A stretch of DNA of 7,384 nt from Clostridiaceae bacterium (GCA_016292455.1 JAEDIL010000090.1:1-7384); one strand, 5' to 3'; counted from the first letter of the stretch, positions 1 through 6,621 are shown. Program-made: numbers and translations. The notes: a model not told the origin generated them from the sequence alone.

Positions 1-284
1 AAGCTGTTGCACCGACCTGCACCAAAACCGGTCTCACCGAGGGCAAGCACTGCTCTGTATGTGACACAGTCCTTGTAGCTCAGGAAGTTATTCCGATGCT
101 GGAGCATTCGGACAGCAATATGGACGGAAAGTGCGATTCTTGCGGCTGCAACTGTGAAGTTTCCTGCGGTTGTATCTGCCACAAGAACTTCCCGCTTATG
201 AAGTTCCTGTATAAGATTCTCCTCTTCTTCTGGAAGCTGTTCGGTATCGGAAGAAGATGTGATTGCGGAAGAATCCACTATTGA
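1..284 (+). CDS. C-terminal end of a Cys-rich repeat surface/secreted protein (5' truncated)
   Basis: The reading frame is open from base 3 to the TGA at 282-284, giving 93 visible residues; the start lies outside the window. The first part reads as one copy of a module common in large clostridial secreted proteins: a TCTKTGLTEG stretch, an HCSVC Cys pair, an acidic DSNMDGKCDSCG segment. It is followed by a dense cluster of CxC and CxxC motifs at about residues 48-62. The last 30 residues hold an aromatic, hydrophobic helix (KFLYKILLFFWKLFGIG), then a basic RR, a CDCG motif and a terminal HY. No LPxTG signal is present. My inference is that the tail holds the protein at the membrane or cell wall, or serves as an export or sorting tag; the Cys pairs could bind metal or form disulfides. 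The function of the full protein cannot be told from this fragment. The gene is followed by a palindrome and a terminator. Confidence 0.75.
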   Translation, partial: AVAPTCTKTGLTEGKHCSVCDTVLVAQEVIPMLEHSDSNMDGKCDSCGCNCEVSCGCICHKNFPLMKFLYKILLFFWKLFGIGRRCDCGRIHY

Positions 285-312
285 TTATTTTCCGCGCATC
301 TCAGTAAAATTT

Positions 313-359
313 TCCCTGACACTATTGCCATAAAACGTGTTTTATGGCAGTAGTCGGGG
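313..359. repeat. Long imperfect palindrome downstream of the surface-protein gene
   Basis: The core is a perfect 11-bp inverted repeat, TGCCATAAAAC (326-336) and GTTTTATGGCA (339-349), with a 2-base centre. The arms extend imperfectly outward (CCCTGAC..TA against TAGTCGGGG), with a small bulge. No T-run follows on the plus strand, so it is not an ordinary intrinsic terminator. It could stabilise the 3' end of the upstream mRNA or be a small palindromic repeat element; one copy in the window cannot settle this. Confidence 0.6.
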
Positions 360-375
360 CGAAAAGCAAAAATGA

Positions 376-415
376 AAAAACCAAGCAGCCGCAATCACGC
401 GGCTGCTTGGTTTTT
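376..415. terminator. Strong bidirectional Rho-independent terminator
   Basis: A perfect 12-bp stem, CCAAGCAGCCGC (381-392) with GCGGCTGCTTGG (399-410), closes a 6-base loop. It is flanked by an A-run (375-380) and a T-run (411-415), so it carries a U-tract on both strands. It ends the surface-protein transcript on the plus strand and can stop minus-strand readthrough from the rimI-tsaD operon. Confidence 0.93.
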
Positions 416-640
416 ATGGATCTTTGAATGTAGTTTTAGAAAAGCTTATACAAGAAAGAAAAAGCGTAAAGTATGTTTATAAGACAGAGCCGATTTGATT
501 CATTTGCTTTTACACCATTTGGTGTTCTTTGTGTATGACCACAGATAAGCGGCAATCATAAATGAAGTAAGGCCTGCCAAAGGATTTCTTGCAGAAAAAG
601 TGGTTTTCCATAAAACACTGAAACAACAAAACACTCAATC
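416..640. other. Gene-free stretch between two terminators
   Basis: I see no credible gene here. The largest plus-strand candidate, a 21-codon frame from 474, has no ribosome binding site. There are small hairpins such as ACACC (512-516) with GGTGT (521-525), and an imperfect stem near 598-618 whose CCATAAAAC arm resembles the core of the 313-359 palindrome. The stretch may be a decayed remnant, but nothing identifies its source. Confidence 0.5.
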
Positions 641-677
641 AATAAAATAAGAACCATCGGCTTGACCGACGGTTCTT
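641..677 (-). terminator. Rho-independent terminator of the rimI-tsaD-Fn3 operon
   Basis: A 12-bp stem (649-660 with 666-677) closes a 5-base loop 47 bp past the stop codon of the DUF4434 gene. Its one irregular pair is A-C on the plus strand but G-U in minus-strand RNA, which supports use on the minus strand. The U-tract (ATTTTATT in minus-strand sense) lies at 641-648. Confidence 0.85.
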
Positions 678-723
678 AACAGTCTCATAGCCGTGTTTTG
701 CGGCTTTTTTATGTTTCTGATAA

Positions 724-2070
724 TTAACCCTGATAAACCGCTCTGACAGTTTCTGAGGCGTTTCCTGCGGCGTCAAAAGCGGTAACCGTATAGGTTGCTT
801 TCGGCATCCGCTTTGCAGAGTCAACAAAGAAAGAGTCAATTCCATCAACGGTTGCCTCAACTCTTGCAAGGAACCTTCCGTTTACCGTAATGCGGTAGTA
901 AGCGACGCCGATGTTGTCCTCGGCCGCTGTCCAGGTGAGAAGAATCTTTCCGTTTTCTTTTGCCGCTTTGAGGTCTGAAACAGCGGTTGGGGGAGTCTGT
1001 TCGAGTGTGTACCCGTTTTCAACATAGTCAAGATATGTTTCTATAAAAACGGGACTGCACTGATAGCGGCTGAAATAGTGGTTGTAAGAGAATGAGATAA
1101 TGTTTTCTGCGTAGCGTGACGCGCTGTTGAGCTGACTGATGAAGCGGTTAAGCGTTGAGGTTACGCTCTCGGCGTTCTCCTCTTTCAGCATGCCTAGACC
1201 TTTCTGTTTGTCTTTGGCAAGGGTGAAGTTTTCACAGTTTGCCCAGAGGCGAAGCTTTTTGCTGCTGCTTTCAACTGCTTTTGCATACATCTGCCACATT
1301 CTGTCAGCGTTGCTGAGCTTGATTGTGTTTGAGCCGACGCTATCCTGCGGACAGAAGATGTCTCCGTCCCTAAAATTGGTTTTTTCAAGGAAGCTGACCC
1401 ACATAGGAAGAACAGAAGAAACCATGTATAAGTTTGAATTCTCAAACATATACGGACTGAGCATGAGCGGCTTTTCGGGGTTGACGCTGTTGATTGAATC
1501 AATCACAAGGTTTATGCCTGATGAAATGGCATATATCGAGGAGGTGCAGATGATATTTCCGCCGATTTCAGGCGTAAAATACCAGCCGTAAATTGTGTCG
1601 CTGTATTCTTCTCCGAATCGTGCGTAAATCTCCTTTACCATTTCTGCCGTAAGCTTGCAGACACTCCGGTATTCCCTTGTGTTGCCGCCCTGAAGCCACC
1701 AGTTGTCGTGGAGCGCGAGACCGATAAATACCTTGATTCCGTTGTTACGACATGCCCTGAGTCCTTTTTCAATCATATCGTTTCCGTTATATTCAGCGTT
1801 CTGAAATTCCTCAATTGCGCTGTCATAGAAGACAGTCCACTTGTCGTTTTCCTTTTCGGCAACGCTCTGGAGAACCAGATATTCAAGACCGTCGTCCTTC
1901 ATTTCTCTGACTTGTCTCTCCCATTCCTCGTCGTCCCACCAGCTGCTCATCCATGACTGAACGAATGTGCCGGTGATTTTCGGATCACACTTTCTTTCCG
2001 TTGCGGCAGGGAAGCAGAGACCGATAAGAAGTGAAAGGACTGCACTGATAATTTTAAACAGCAGATTCAT
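724..2070 (-). CDS. Secreted DUF4434 glycoside-hydrolase-like protein with C-terminal Fn3 domain
   Basis: 448 aa. Residues 1-24 form a signal peptide with a hydrophobic core; Cys19 lacks a good lipobox, so type I cleavage is likely. Residues 31-345 match my picture of DUF4434, a TIM-barrel family related to glycosidases: an ITGTFVQ strand at the start, then GWYFTPEIGG with candidate catalytic Glu168, FCPQDSVG with Asp243, and LWANCENF with Glu280. Residues 361-447 form an Fn3 domain (TPPTAVSDL, LTWTAAEDNIGV, YTVTAFDAAGN) of the kind that trails many extracellular glycosidases. The likely site is the cell surface or outside the cell; the substrate is unknown and catalysis is inferred from family resemblance. 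The ATG is supported by AGGA 7 nt upstream. The gene is last in the operon, 20 nt after the four-Fn3 gene. Confidence 0.85.
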   Translation of the reverse strand: MNLLFKIISAVLSLLIGLCFPAATERKCDPKITGTFVQSWMSSWWDDEEWERQVREMKDDGLEYLVLQSVAEKENDKWTVFYDSAIEEFQNAEYNGNDMIEKGLRACRNNGIKVFIGLALHDNWWLQGGNTREYRSVCKLTAEMVKEIYARFGEEYSDTIYGWYFTPEIGGNIICTSSIYAISSGINLVIDSINSVNPEKPLMLSPYMFENSNLYMVSSVLPMWVSFLEKTNFRDGDIFCPQDSVGSNTIKLSNADRMWQMYAKAVESSSKKLRLWANCENFTLAKDKQKGLGMLKEENAESVTSTLNRFISQLNSASRYAENIISFSYNHYFSRYQCSPVFIETYLDYVENGYTLEQTPPTAVSDLKAAKENGKILLTWTAAEDNIGVAYYRITVNGRFLARVEATVDGIDSFFVDSAKRMPKATYTVTAFDAAGNASETVRAVYQG

Positions 2071-2090
2071 AATAGTGTCCTATCCTTATT

Positions 2091-3305
2091 TCATATGTTA
2101 AGATTTAATGCGCTGACGGTGTTGGAATAGTCTGAGGTAATATAGCTGTCTTCAACGTCGGCATAAGCCTTTACCTTGAAATAAAGCGTTTTGCTGCTTC
2201 CGAGACCTTTGAGCGTTGCGCTTGTGATTTCTGCGCCGGAAATCTCTTTTTTAAGCGTAAAGCCGCTGTCGGGCTTTGAGGAAACGTAGATGAAATAGCC
2301 GTCGGCATTCTGAACCTCTTTCCAGGAAAGCTTTGCGGTGCCGCCGATAATTATCTCACGCTCAAGCATGACTTCGGTGCTTTCCGGTTTTGTTGCGGCT
2401 TCAAGCATTGAAGAGCTTCCGAAAACGCGCTTTCCGTTTACTGTGGCGTAGGAGCAGAGCATGTAGGTATCATGTTGAGCGCTCTCCTCTTCCGTAACTT
2501 TATACTGGTTTCGGCTGAGGATTGCAATGCGCTCATAGTCGCCGGTTTCTTCGCTGAAGCAATATAGATAATAGCCTTGTGCGTTCTGCGCTTTGTCCCA
2601 TGTCAGCGTATAGCCGCTTTTGTTCGTTGAGGTCTGCCTGAATCCCGTAATGTCCGGCGCGGAGGTGACGGCAGAGAATGCGGAAGAGTATGCGGAGTAA
2701 AGCTTCTTTCCGTTTAAAGCAACGCTCACCGCGCGTATTTTATATTTGTATACGCTCGCGCTTTTCAGGTGACTGAGGGTGCAGCTGTTGCTTTTGACCT
2801 CTCCGATTTTTACATATTTTGCAGACGTTGAATCAAAAAAGCGAAGCTCATAGCTTTCGGCGCCTTTAACCTTGTTCCAGGTCAGCTTGTGGCGCGTGGC
2901 TTCGGTTGTTTTCTGACGGATTCCGGTTACGGTGTCAAGGGCGGTGTATACTGTTTTTTTGAAGTAGCTGCCCTTGTATGACTTGCCGTCCTTTTCAAGA
3001 TACGGTCTTACGGCGAGTACATAGCTCTCGCCCGGTTCAAGAGATCTGACTGTATACTGAGTTTTGCTCTGTGTACGCAGGCGGGTGTACTTTTTTGTTT
3101 TTGTGTTGTAGGAATAGATTCGGTAACCCGTGACCTTTCCCTTGGTTTTCCATTCGATTGTGATTTCGGTCGTTGTTTTGCTGACGGGCGTTATAGATGT
3201 CACCTGCGGTGCTGTTACCTTTGCCGCAAAGCCGGAAAAGGCAAAAACCGCAGACAGCGACAGAACAACTCCAAGGAAAAAGGTGAATTTTTTGATTGCT
3301 TTCAA
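2091..3305 (-). CDS. Secreted protein of four fibronectin type III domains
   Basis: 404 aa starting at TTG. Residues 1-28 form a signal peptide (KAIKK, hydrophobic core, FSGFAA). The rest is four Fn3-like domains at about 31-121, 122-215, 216-305 and 306-400. Each has the Fn3 pattern of a Trp strand (IEWKT, LTWNK, LTWDK, LSWKE), a central Tyr strand (TGYRIYSY, ESYELRFF, QGYYLYCF, DGYFIYVS) and a Tyr/Val strand near the end. No catalytic domain, LPxTG or S-layer domain is visible, so it is probably a binding, spacer or adhesion protein, perhaps partnering the DUF4434 protein encoded next. The start lies 2 nt after the tsaD stop and its AAAGGAG lies inside the tsaD 3' end, so translation is probably coupled. 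An ATT codon directly upstream has better spacing (8 nt) but is a rare start. Confidence 0.85.
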   Translation of the reverse strand: MKAIKKFTFFLGVVLSLSAVFAFSGFAAKVTAPQVTSITPVSKTTTEITIEWKTKGKVTGYRIYSYNTKTKKYTRLRTQSKTQYTVRSLEPGESYVLAVRPYLEKDGKSYKGSYFKKTVYTALDTVTGIRQKTTEATRHKLTWNKVKGAESYELRFFDSTSAKYVKIGEVKSNSCTLSHLKSASVYKYKIRAVSVALNGKKLYSAYSSAFSAVTSAPDITGFRQTSTNKSGYTLTWDKAQNAQGYYLYCFSEETGDYERIAILSRNQYKVTEEESAQHDTYMLCSYATVNGKRVFGSSSMLEAATKPESTEVMLEREIIIGGTAKLSWKEVQNADGYFIYVSSKPDSGFTLKKEISGAEITSATLKGLGSSKTLYFKVKAYADVEDSYITSDYSNTVSALNLNI

Positions 3306-3307
3306 AA

Positions 3308-4348
3308 TCAGAACAGCTCCTTTCGGTCAAGCTCCGGTGAGTTTTTTTCAATTGACATTGTTGCATAAGCATTGAGCGAGAGCGGTGCGCGGTTTCCGCT
3401 CAGATATTCATAGTATGCCTGAGCGCCGACCATTGCCGCGTTGTCTGAGCAGAGGGGAAGTTCAGGCAAAAACAGCTCCCAGTTGTTTTTTTTGCAAAGG
3501 TTCTTTATTTCGCGGCGCAGAACGCTGTTTGCGGAAACTCCGCCGGCAACGGCAAGCCTTTTCATTTTGTGAAGCTTCATTGCCTTTTCCGTGTTGTCGC
3601 AAAGGAAAGAGACAACAGCCCTCTGGAAAGACGCGCCGAGGTCGGGAACGGAAATTTCCTCGCCCTTTTGCTTTGCATTGTGGATAGTGTTGATGACAGC
3701 GGTTTTAAGCCCTGAAAAGCTGAAATCAAGCTCGTTGTCATGAACGCGCGGGCGGGGAAAAGTGAAGGCCTTGTCGTTGCCGTTTTTTGCAATCCGGTCA
3801 AGGTTCAGACCACCGGGATAGGAGAGCCCCATTGAACGCGCGGCTTTGTCGAGCGCTTCGCCTGCGGCGTCATCGCGGGTTCTTCCGACAATTTCAAAGC
3901 TTGTGTAATCGTGGACCATAACCATATGGCTGTGGCCGCCGCTGACAACAAGACAGAAAAACGGCGGTTCAAGCGAAGGATGTGTAATGTAGTTTGCCGC
4001 AATGTGTGAACGCAGGTGGTGAACAGCAATCAGCGGCAGACCGGTTGAAAAGGCGAGGCTTTTTGCATAATTCACACCGACGAGCAAGGCGCCGATGAGT
4101 CCGGGTGCATAGGTGACGGCAACAGCGTCAATTTCAGAAAGAGTGAGACCCGCGTCGCAGAGCGCTTTCTGAACAACTCCGGAAATTGCTTCGGCGTGGC
4201 GGCGCGAGGCAATTTCCGGAACAACGCCGCCGTAGATTTTGTGTTCTTCAACCTGCGAGGCAATGACGGAGGAAAGGACAACTCTTCCGTTTTCAACAAC
4301 GGCAGTAGCCGTTTCATCACAGGAGGATTCAATTGCAAGAATTTTCAT
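3308..4348 (-). CDS. tsaD: tRNA N6-threonylcarbamoyladenosine (t6A37) transferase TsaD
   Basis: 346 aa, normal length for bacterial TsaD (Gcp/YgjD/Kae1). It transfers the threonylcarbamoyl group from TC-AMP to A37 of tRNAs that read ANN codons, working with TsaB and TsaE in the cytoplasm. Visible signatures are the ASKHA start ILAIESSCDET (residues 3-13), the metal-binding pair His111/His115 in HHLRSHIAANY, the nucleotide loop SGGHSHM (136-142), RDDAAGEALDK (158-168), YPGG (177-180), AGGVSANSVLR (268-278) and CSDNAAMVG with Asp302. The residues between the metal His pair are LRS instead of the MEG of E. coli, while both His are kept. The ATG has AAGGA 9 nt upstream. rimI precedes it by 41 nt, a classic pairing; tsaB and tsaE are not in the window. 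Confidence 0.97.
   Translation of the reverse strand: MKILAIESSCDETATAVVENGRVVLSSVIASQVEEHKIYGGVVPEIASRRHAEAISGVVQKALCDAGLTLSEIDAVAVTYAPGLIGALLVGVNYAKSLAFSTGLPLIAVHHLRSHIAANYITHPSLEPPFFCLVVSGGHSHMVMVHDYTSFEIVGRTRDDAAGEALDKAARSMGLSYPGGLNLDRIAKNGNDKAFTFPRPRVHDNELDFSFSGLKTAVINTIHNAKQKGEEISVPDLGASFQRAVVSFLCDNTEKAMKLHKMKRLAVAGGVSANSVLRREIKNLCKKNNWELFLPELPLCSDNAAMVGAQAYYEYLSGNRAPLSLNAYATMSIEKNSPELDRKELF
3317..3323 (-). promoter_or_regulatory. RBS of the four-Fn3 gene, inside tsaD
   Basis: AAAGGAG in minus-strand sense lies within the last codons of tsaD, 11 nt before the TTG start at 3305. No other Met lies near the N-terminus and the signal peptide begins right at this TTG, so this site decides the start. 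Confidence 0.7.
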
Positions 4349-4389
4349 GTTTATCAGTCCTTATATCAGTTACCGCGTGGAAATGCGGT

Positions 4390-4857
4390 TCAGCCGTTTT
4401 GGTTCAAAACGGTAAATTTTGTCATAATCAGCGCGTCTTCACCTTCGTTGGTGTAAAAGTTTCTGCGTCTTCCGCAGACGGAAAAACCGCAGCTTTCATA
4501 AAGCGAAATTGCCGGCAGGTTGCTTTCCCTGACTTCAAGGGAAATGAACGAGCAGTCTTTTTCGCGGCAAAGCCTTTCGGTTTCGCAAAGCAGTGTTTTT
4601 GCAACGCCCCTTCGCCTTGCCGGTTCAGTTACCGCAATGTTTGAAATATAAACTTCATCAAGAATTACGGAAACTCCGATGTAGCCGATAACGGTGCTTT
4701 CGTTTTTTGCAACAAGAAAAAGCGAAACATCGCTTTCAAGCGCGCCGAGCAGAGCCTTTTCGCTCCATGGAGCGGAAAAGCACTCCTTTTCAAGTGCGGC
4801 GACGGCAGGAATATCCGCTTTTTCCATTCTTAATATGCAAAAGTCCGATTCTTTCAA
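4390..4857 (-). CDS. rimI: Ribosomal-protein-alanine N-acetyltransferase RimI (GNAT family)
   Basis: About 155 aa with the TTG start chosen here. It is a GNAT acetyltransferase expected to acetylate the N-terminal Ala of ribosomal protein S18 (and perhaps other proteins) using acetyl-CoA. Visible marks are the RimI-like opening ADIPAVAALEKECFSAPWS, the strand VYISNIAVTEPARRRGVAKTLL carrying the acetyl-CoA loop RRRGVA, LEVRESNLPAISLYESCGF, and an RRNFYTNEGEDALIM end. The frame stays open to a GTG at 4869, but that GTG shares a base with the AGGAGG (4869-4874) and cannot be served by it. TTG at 4857 lies 11 nt from the motif and still keeps the whole domain. It is the first gene of the operon and lies directly upstream of tsaD, the usual context. 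Confidence 0.93.
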   Translation of the reverse strand: MKESDFCILRMEKADIPAVAALEKECFSAPWSEKALLGALESDVSLFLVAKNESTVIGYIGVSVILDEVYISNIAVTEPARRRGVAKTLLCETERLCREKDCSFISLEVRESNLPAISLYESCGFSVCGRRRNFYTNEGEDALIMTKFTVLNQNG

Positions 4858-4868
4858 CCTGTTCGCCA

Positions 4869-4874
4869 CCTCCT
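4869..4874 (-). promoter_or_regulatory. RBS of rimI; decides against the upstream GTG start
   Basis: A perfect AGGAGG in minus-strand sense. The in-frame GTG at 4867-4869 uses its last G, which leaves no spacing; the next in-frame start, TTG at 4855-4857, sits 11 nt downstream. The first in-frame ATG lies 42 nt after the GTG. Confidence 0.7.
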
Positions 4875-4887
4875 TACATACACAGCC

Positions 4888-4916
4888 ATTTTACCATGTT
4901 TTTTGAGAAAAGACAA
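4888..4916 (-). promoter_or_regulatory. Promoter of the rimI-tsaD-Fn3-DUF4434 operon
   Basis: In minus-strand sense, -35 TTGTCT (4911-4916), a 17-bp spacer and -10 TAAAAT (4888-4893) preceded by TGG, an extended -10. The expected start near 4881 gives a short leader of about 24 nt before the TTG of rimI. It is a housekeeping sigma-A type site by sequence. Confidence 0.75.
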
Positions 4917-4964
4917 GATTGACTTTGCTTTGATTGCGCGGATTGAACTTTTTTCTCTATCTTA

Positions 4965-4993
4965 TTGAAAAAGCGAAAAAAATGATGTATACT
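4965..4993 (+). promoter_or_regulatory. Promoter of the alkaline phosphatase gene
   Basis: -35 TTGAAA (4965-4970), a 17-bp spacer and -10 TATACT (4988-4993), with an expected start near 5000. A good ribosome binding site (AAAGGAG, 5013-5019) follows, 9 nt before the ATG. I see no clear direct-repeat Pho box, so phosphate control is not supported by the sequence. Confidence 0.75.
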
Positions 4994-5028
4994 TATTTTA
5001 AAATTATTATGCAAAGGAGAATGGAAAA

Positions 5029-6156
5029 ATGAAAGTATTCCTGAAAAAAGTTTTCACTTTCTCGCTTGCAATGTTTCTGAGCCTTTATTGTCTTATCGGT
5101 CTCGGCAACAACGTCAGCGACGATTACAGAGAGTACAAAAATGTAATTCTCATGATAGGCGACGGAATGGGACCCAATATCGTTGCGGCAACAAAAAATG
5201 TCCGCGGTATTGACCTTGCGCTTGACACAATGCCCGTTGAGGGACGTTCGGACACCCGCTCGTTCATTCTTGACCAGACCGATTCAGCAGCAGGCGGAAG
5301 TGCGCTTGCTTGCGGTGTGAGAATCTGGGCTAATTCGGTTGCGCTGTTCCCGTTCCACGTTTTTGAGCTGACCGGCGAAAAGGTTCCCGTCACGCTTGCC
5401 GAGCTTGCAAAGGCAAACGGAAAGAGCGCAGGCGTTGTTACAACCGACAAGACTTCCGGCGCAACACCGTCGTCTTTCACTGCCCACGTGCTTTCAAGAA
5501 GTATGGAAAAAGCAATCTGCTCTCAGCAGCTTAAAGGTGATATGGACCTCATCTGGGGCTGCAAGACAGACAGCATTTCAAAAGAGAAATGTGAAAAGAA
5601 CGGCTTCACTCTTGTTGAAACCGCAACCGAAATGGAAGAGCTTGAAAGCGGAAGCCGCTCATTCGCTCAGTTTGATTTTGAAGAAATGAAAAACTGCACC
5701 GGCAAAAAGGATACTCCGTCAATCCGACAGATGACTGCAAAGGCAATCGACCTGCTTGATGACAACGAAGAGGGCTTTTTCCTTATGGTTGAGGGAGCCT
5801 GCATTGACAAGTTTTCTCACAGTAACATGCTTATGGGCGCAACTATGAACGTTGCCGAATTTGACAAGGCAGTTCAGTATGCGCTTGATTATGCCGCCGC
5901 TGACGGTGACACCCTTGTTGTTGTCACCGCTGACCACGAGACGGGCGGAGTTCAGTATAACGAAGCAGCCGACGAGTATTATTACACTTCGGATAGCCAT
6001 ACAACCGCAGATGTTCCGCTTTATGTTTCTGCAACGGACGCAGGCTTCACAGCCGGAAAGGTTGTTGAAAACCGCCAGATCTCAGTTCAGATTGCCAGGG
6101 TAATGGGCTACGGCGCAGATAAGTTCCCGGCAGTAAAGGGATACACGGTCGAATAA
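5029..6156 (+). CDS. Exported alkaline phosphatase, PhoA superfamily
   Basis: 375 aa. It hydrolyses phosphate monoesters outside the membrane, most likely to release phosphate. Residues 1-26 are a basic then hydrophobic export signal without a lipobox. By comparison with E. coli PhoA the active site is complete: Asp45 in MIGDGMG, nucleophile Ser86 in TDSAAGG, Thr146 in GATPSSF, Arg157 in AHVLSR, Glu255, Asp260 and His264 in EGACIDKFSHSN, Asp302/His303 in TADHETGG, and His324 in DSHTTADVPLY. The Asp just before the ATP triplet of E. coli (Asp153) is Gly144 here, a change in the Mg second shell. The protein is about 100 residues shorter than E. coli PhoA, so surface insertions are missing. It has its own promoter and terminator and is divergent from rimI. 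Confidence 0.93.
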   Translation: MKVFLKKVFTFSLAMFLSLYCLIGLGNNVSDDYREYKNVILMIGDGMGPNIVAATKNVRGIDLALDTMPVEGRSDTRSFILDQTDSAAGGSALACGVRIWANSVALFPFHVFELTGEKVPVTLAELAKANGKSAGVVTTDKTSGATPSSFTAHVLSRSMEKAICSQQLKGDMDLIWGCKTDSISKEKCEKNGFTLVETATEMEELESGSRSFAQFDFEEMKNCTGKKDTPSIRQMTAKAIDLLDDNEEGFFLMVEGACIDKFSHSNMLMGATMNVAEFDKAVQYALDYAAADGDTLVVVTADHETGGVQYNEAADEYYYTSDSHTTADVPLYVSATDAGFTAGKVVENRQISVQIARVMGYGADKFPAVKGYTVE

Positions 6157-6176
6157 TTCATTCTGAAAGCAAAACA

Positions 6177-6208
6177 CGCCGCAGCGGCCGGATAGGTTCG
6201 CTGCGGCG
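6177..6208. terminator. Shared terminator between convergent genes
   Basis: A perfect 10-bp GC-rich stem, CGCCGCAGCG (6177-6186) with CGCTGCGGCG (6199-6208), and a 12-base loop. It sits midway between the phosphatase stop (6156) and the stop of the small secreted protein (6231). Weak U-rich tails follow on both strands (TTATTATGTTT on plus, TGTTTTGC on minus), so it probably serves both. Confidence 0.8.
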
Positions 6209-6230
6209 TTATTATGTTTAAGAAAAAGGA

Positions 6231-6599
6231 TTAACCGAAGAGATTTTTAAGCGGCTCTGAAAGACCTTCCGCAAAACCGATGAGCATTTCGCAGAATTCG
6301 CGGACCCTTTCAAGGAACCTTTCAATGATGCTCATTTTTTCATAAATCTCGTCTTCTTTTCCGTCAAGCTTTGTTCCGATTACTTCGGAAACAGCATCGC
6401 CAACGTCGCCGGTTTCCGTTGTCTCGTCAGACGGCTCAACGTATGTCAGATCTTCGCCGCTTTTTGTTCCGGCGCAATCAGCACATTGACATCCGCTGGG
6501 ATGCTCGTCATATTCGGCTGAACCTGCAAAGGCAAGCGAGCAGAAAACCATGAGAGCGCAGAGAACAACGGATATTGTTTTCTTCATGTTCTTTTTCAT
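6231..6599 (-). CDS. Small secreted acidic protein with a Cys cluster, function unknown
   Basis: 122 aa. I do not recognise a family. Residues 1-28 are a signal peptide (KKNMKK, hydrophobic core, AFAGSA). After it comes a short Cys cluster, HPSGCQCADC (Cys37, 39, 42), then an acidic low-complexity linker rich in Glu, Thr and Asp (about 46-70). From about residue 82 to the end, charged and hydrophobic residues alternate in an amphipathic helix (EIYEKMSIIERFLERVREF and on to LKNLFG). The gene starts with ATG, with an AAAGGAAG motif 6 nt upstream, which favours this over the ATG four codons later. It has its own near-perfect promoter and shares a terminator with the phosphatase. It could be a metal-binding, cell-wall or membrane-associated peptide. 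The order of Cys cluster, linker and C-terminal helix resembles the tail of the protein encoded at 1-284, but on a much smaller scale. Confidence 0.8.
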   Translation of the reverse strand: MKKNMKKTISVVLCALMVFCSLAFAGSAEYDEHPSGCQCADCAGTKSGEDLTYVEPSDETTETGDVGDAVSEVIGTKLDGKEDEIYEKMSIIERFLERVREFCEMLIGFAEGLSEPLKNLFG

Positions 6600-6621
6600 T
6601 TGTATCTTCCTTTCCGTACAA

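Noticed and set aside
474..539. 21-codon plus-strand frame in the gene-free stretch
   Set aside because: There is no ribosome binding site or promoter and no recognisable sequence.
689..710. Short plus-strand terminator-like hairpin AGCCG/CGGCT with six T
   Set aside because: The stem has only 5 bp and it points along the plus strand, where no gene precedes it. The operon that ends here has a better terminator at 641-677.
1139..1591. Plus-strand 150-codon open frame
   Set aside because: It lies antisense inside the DUF4434 gene, which has a signal peptide, domain match and ribosome binding site; the plus-strand product has no family features.
5021..5032. Mini frame ATG GAA AAA TGA overlapping the phosphatase start
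   Set aside because: It is only 1 nt from the ribosome binding site, too close to start, and three codons long; probably chance.
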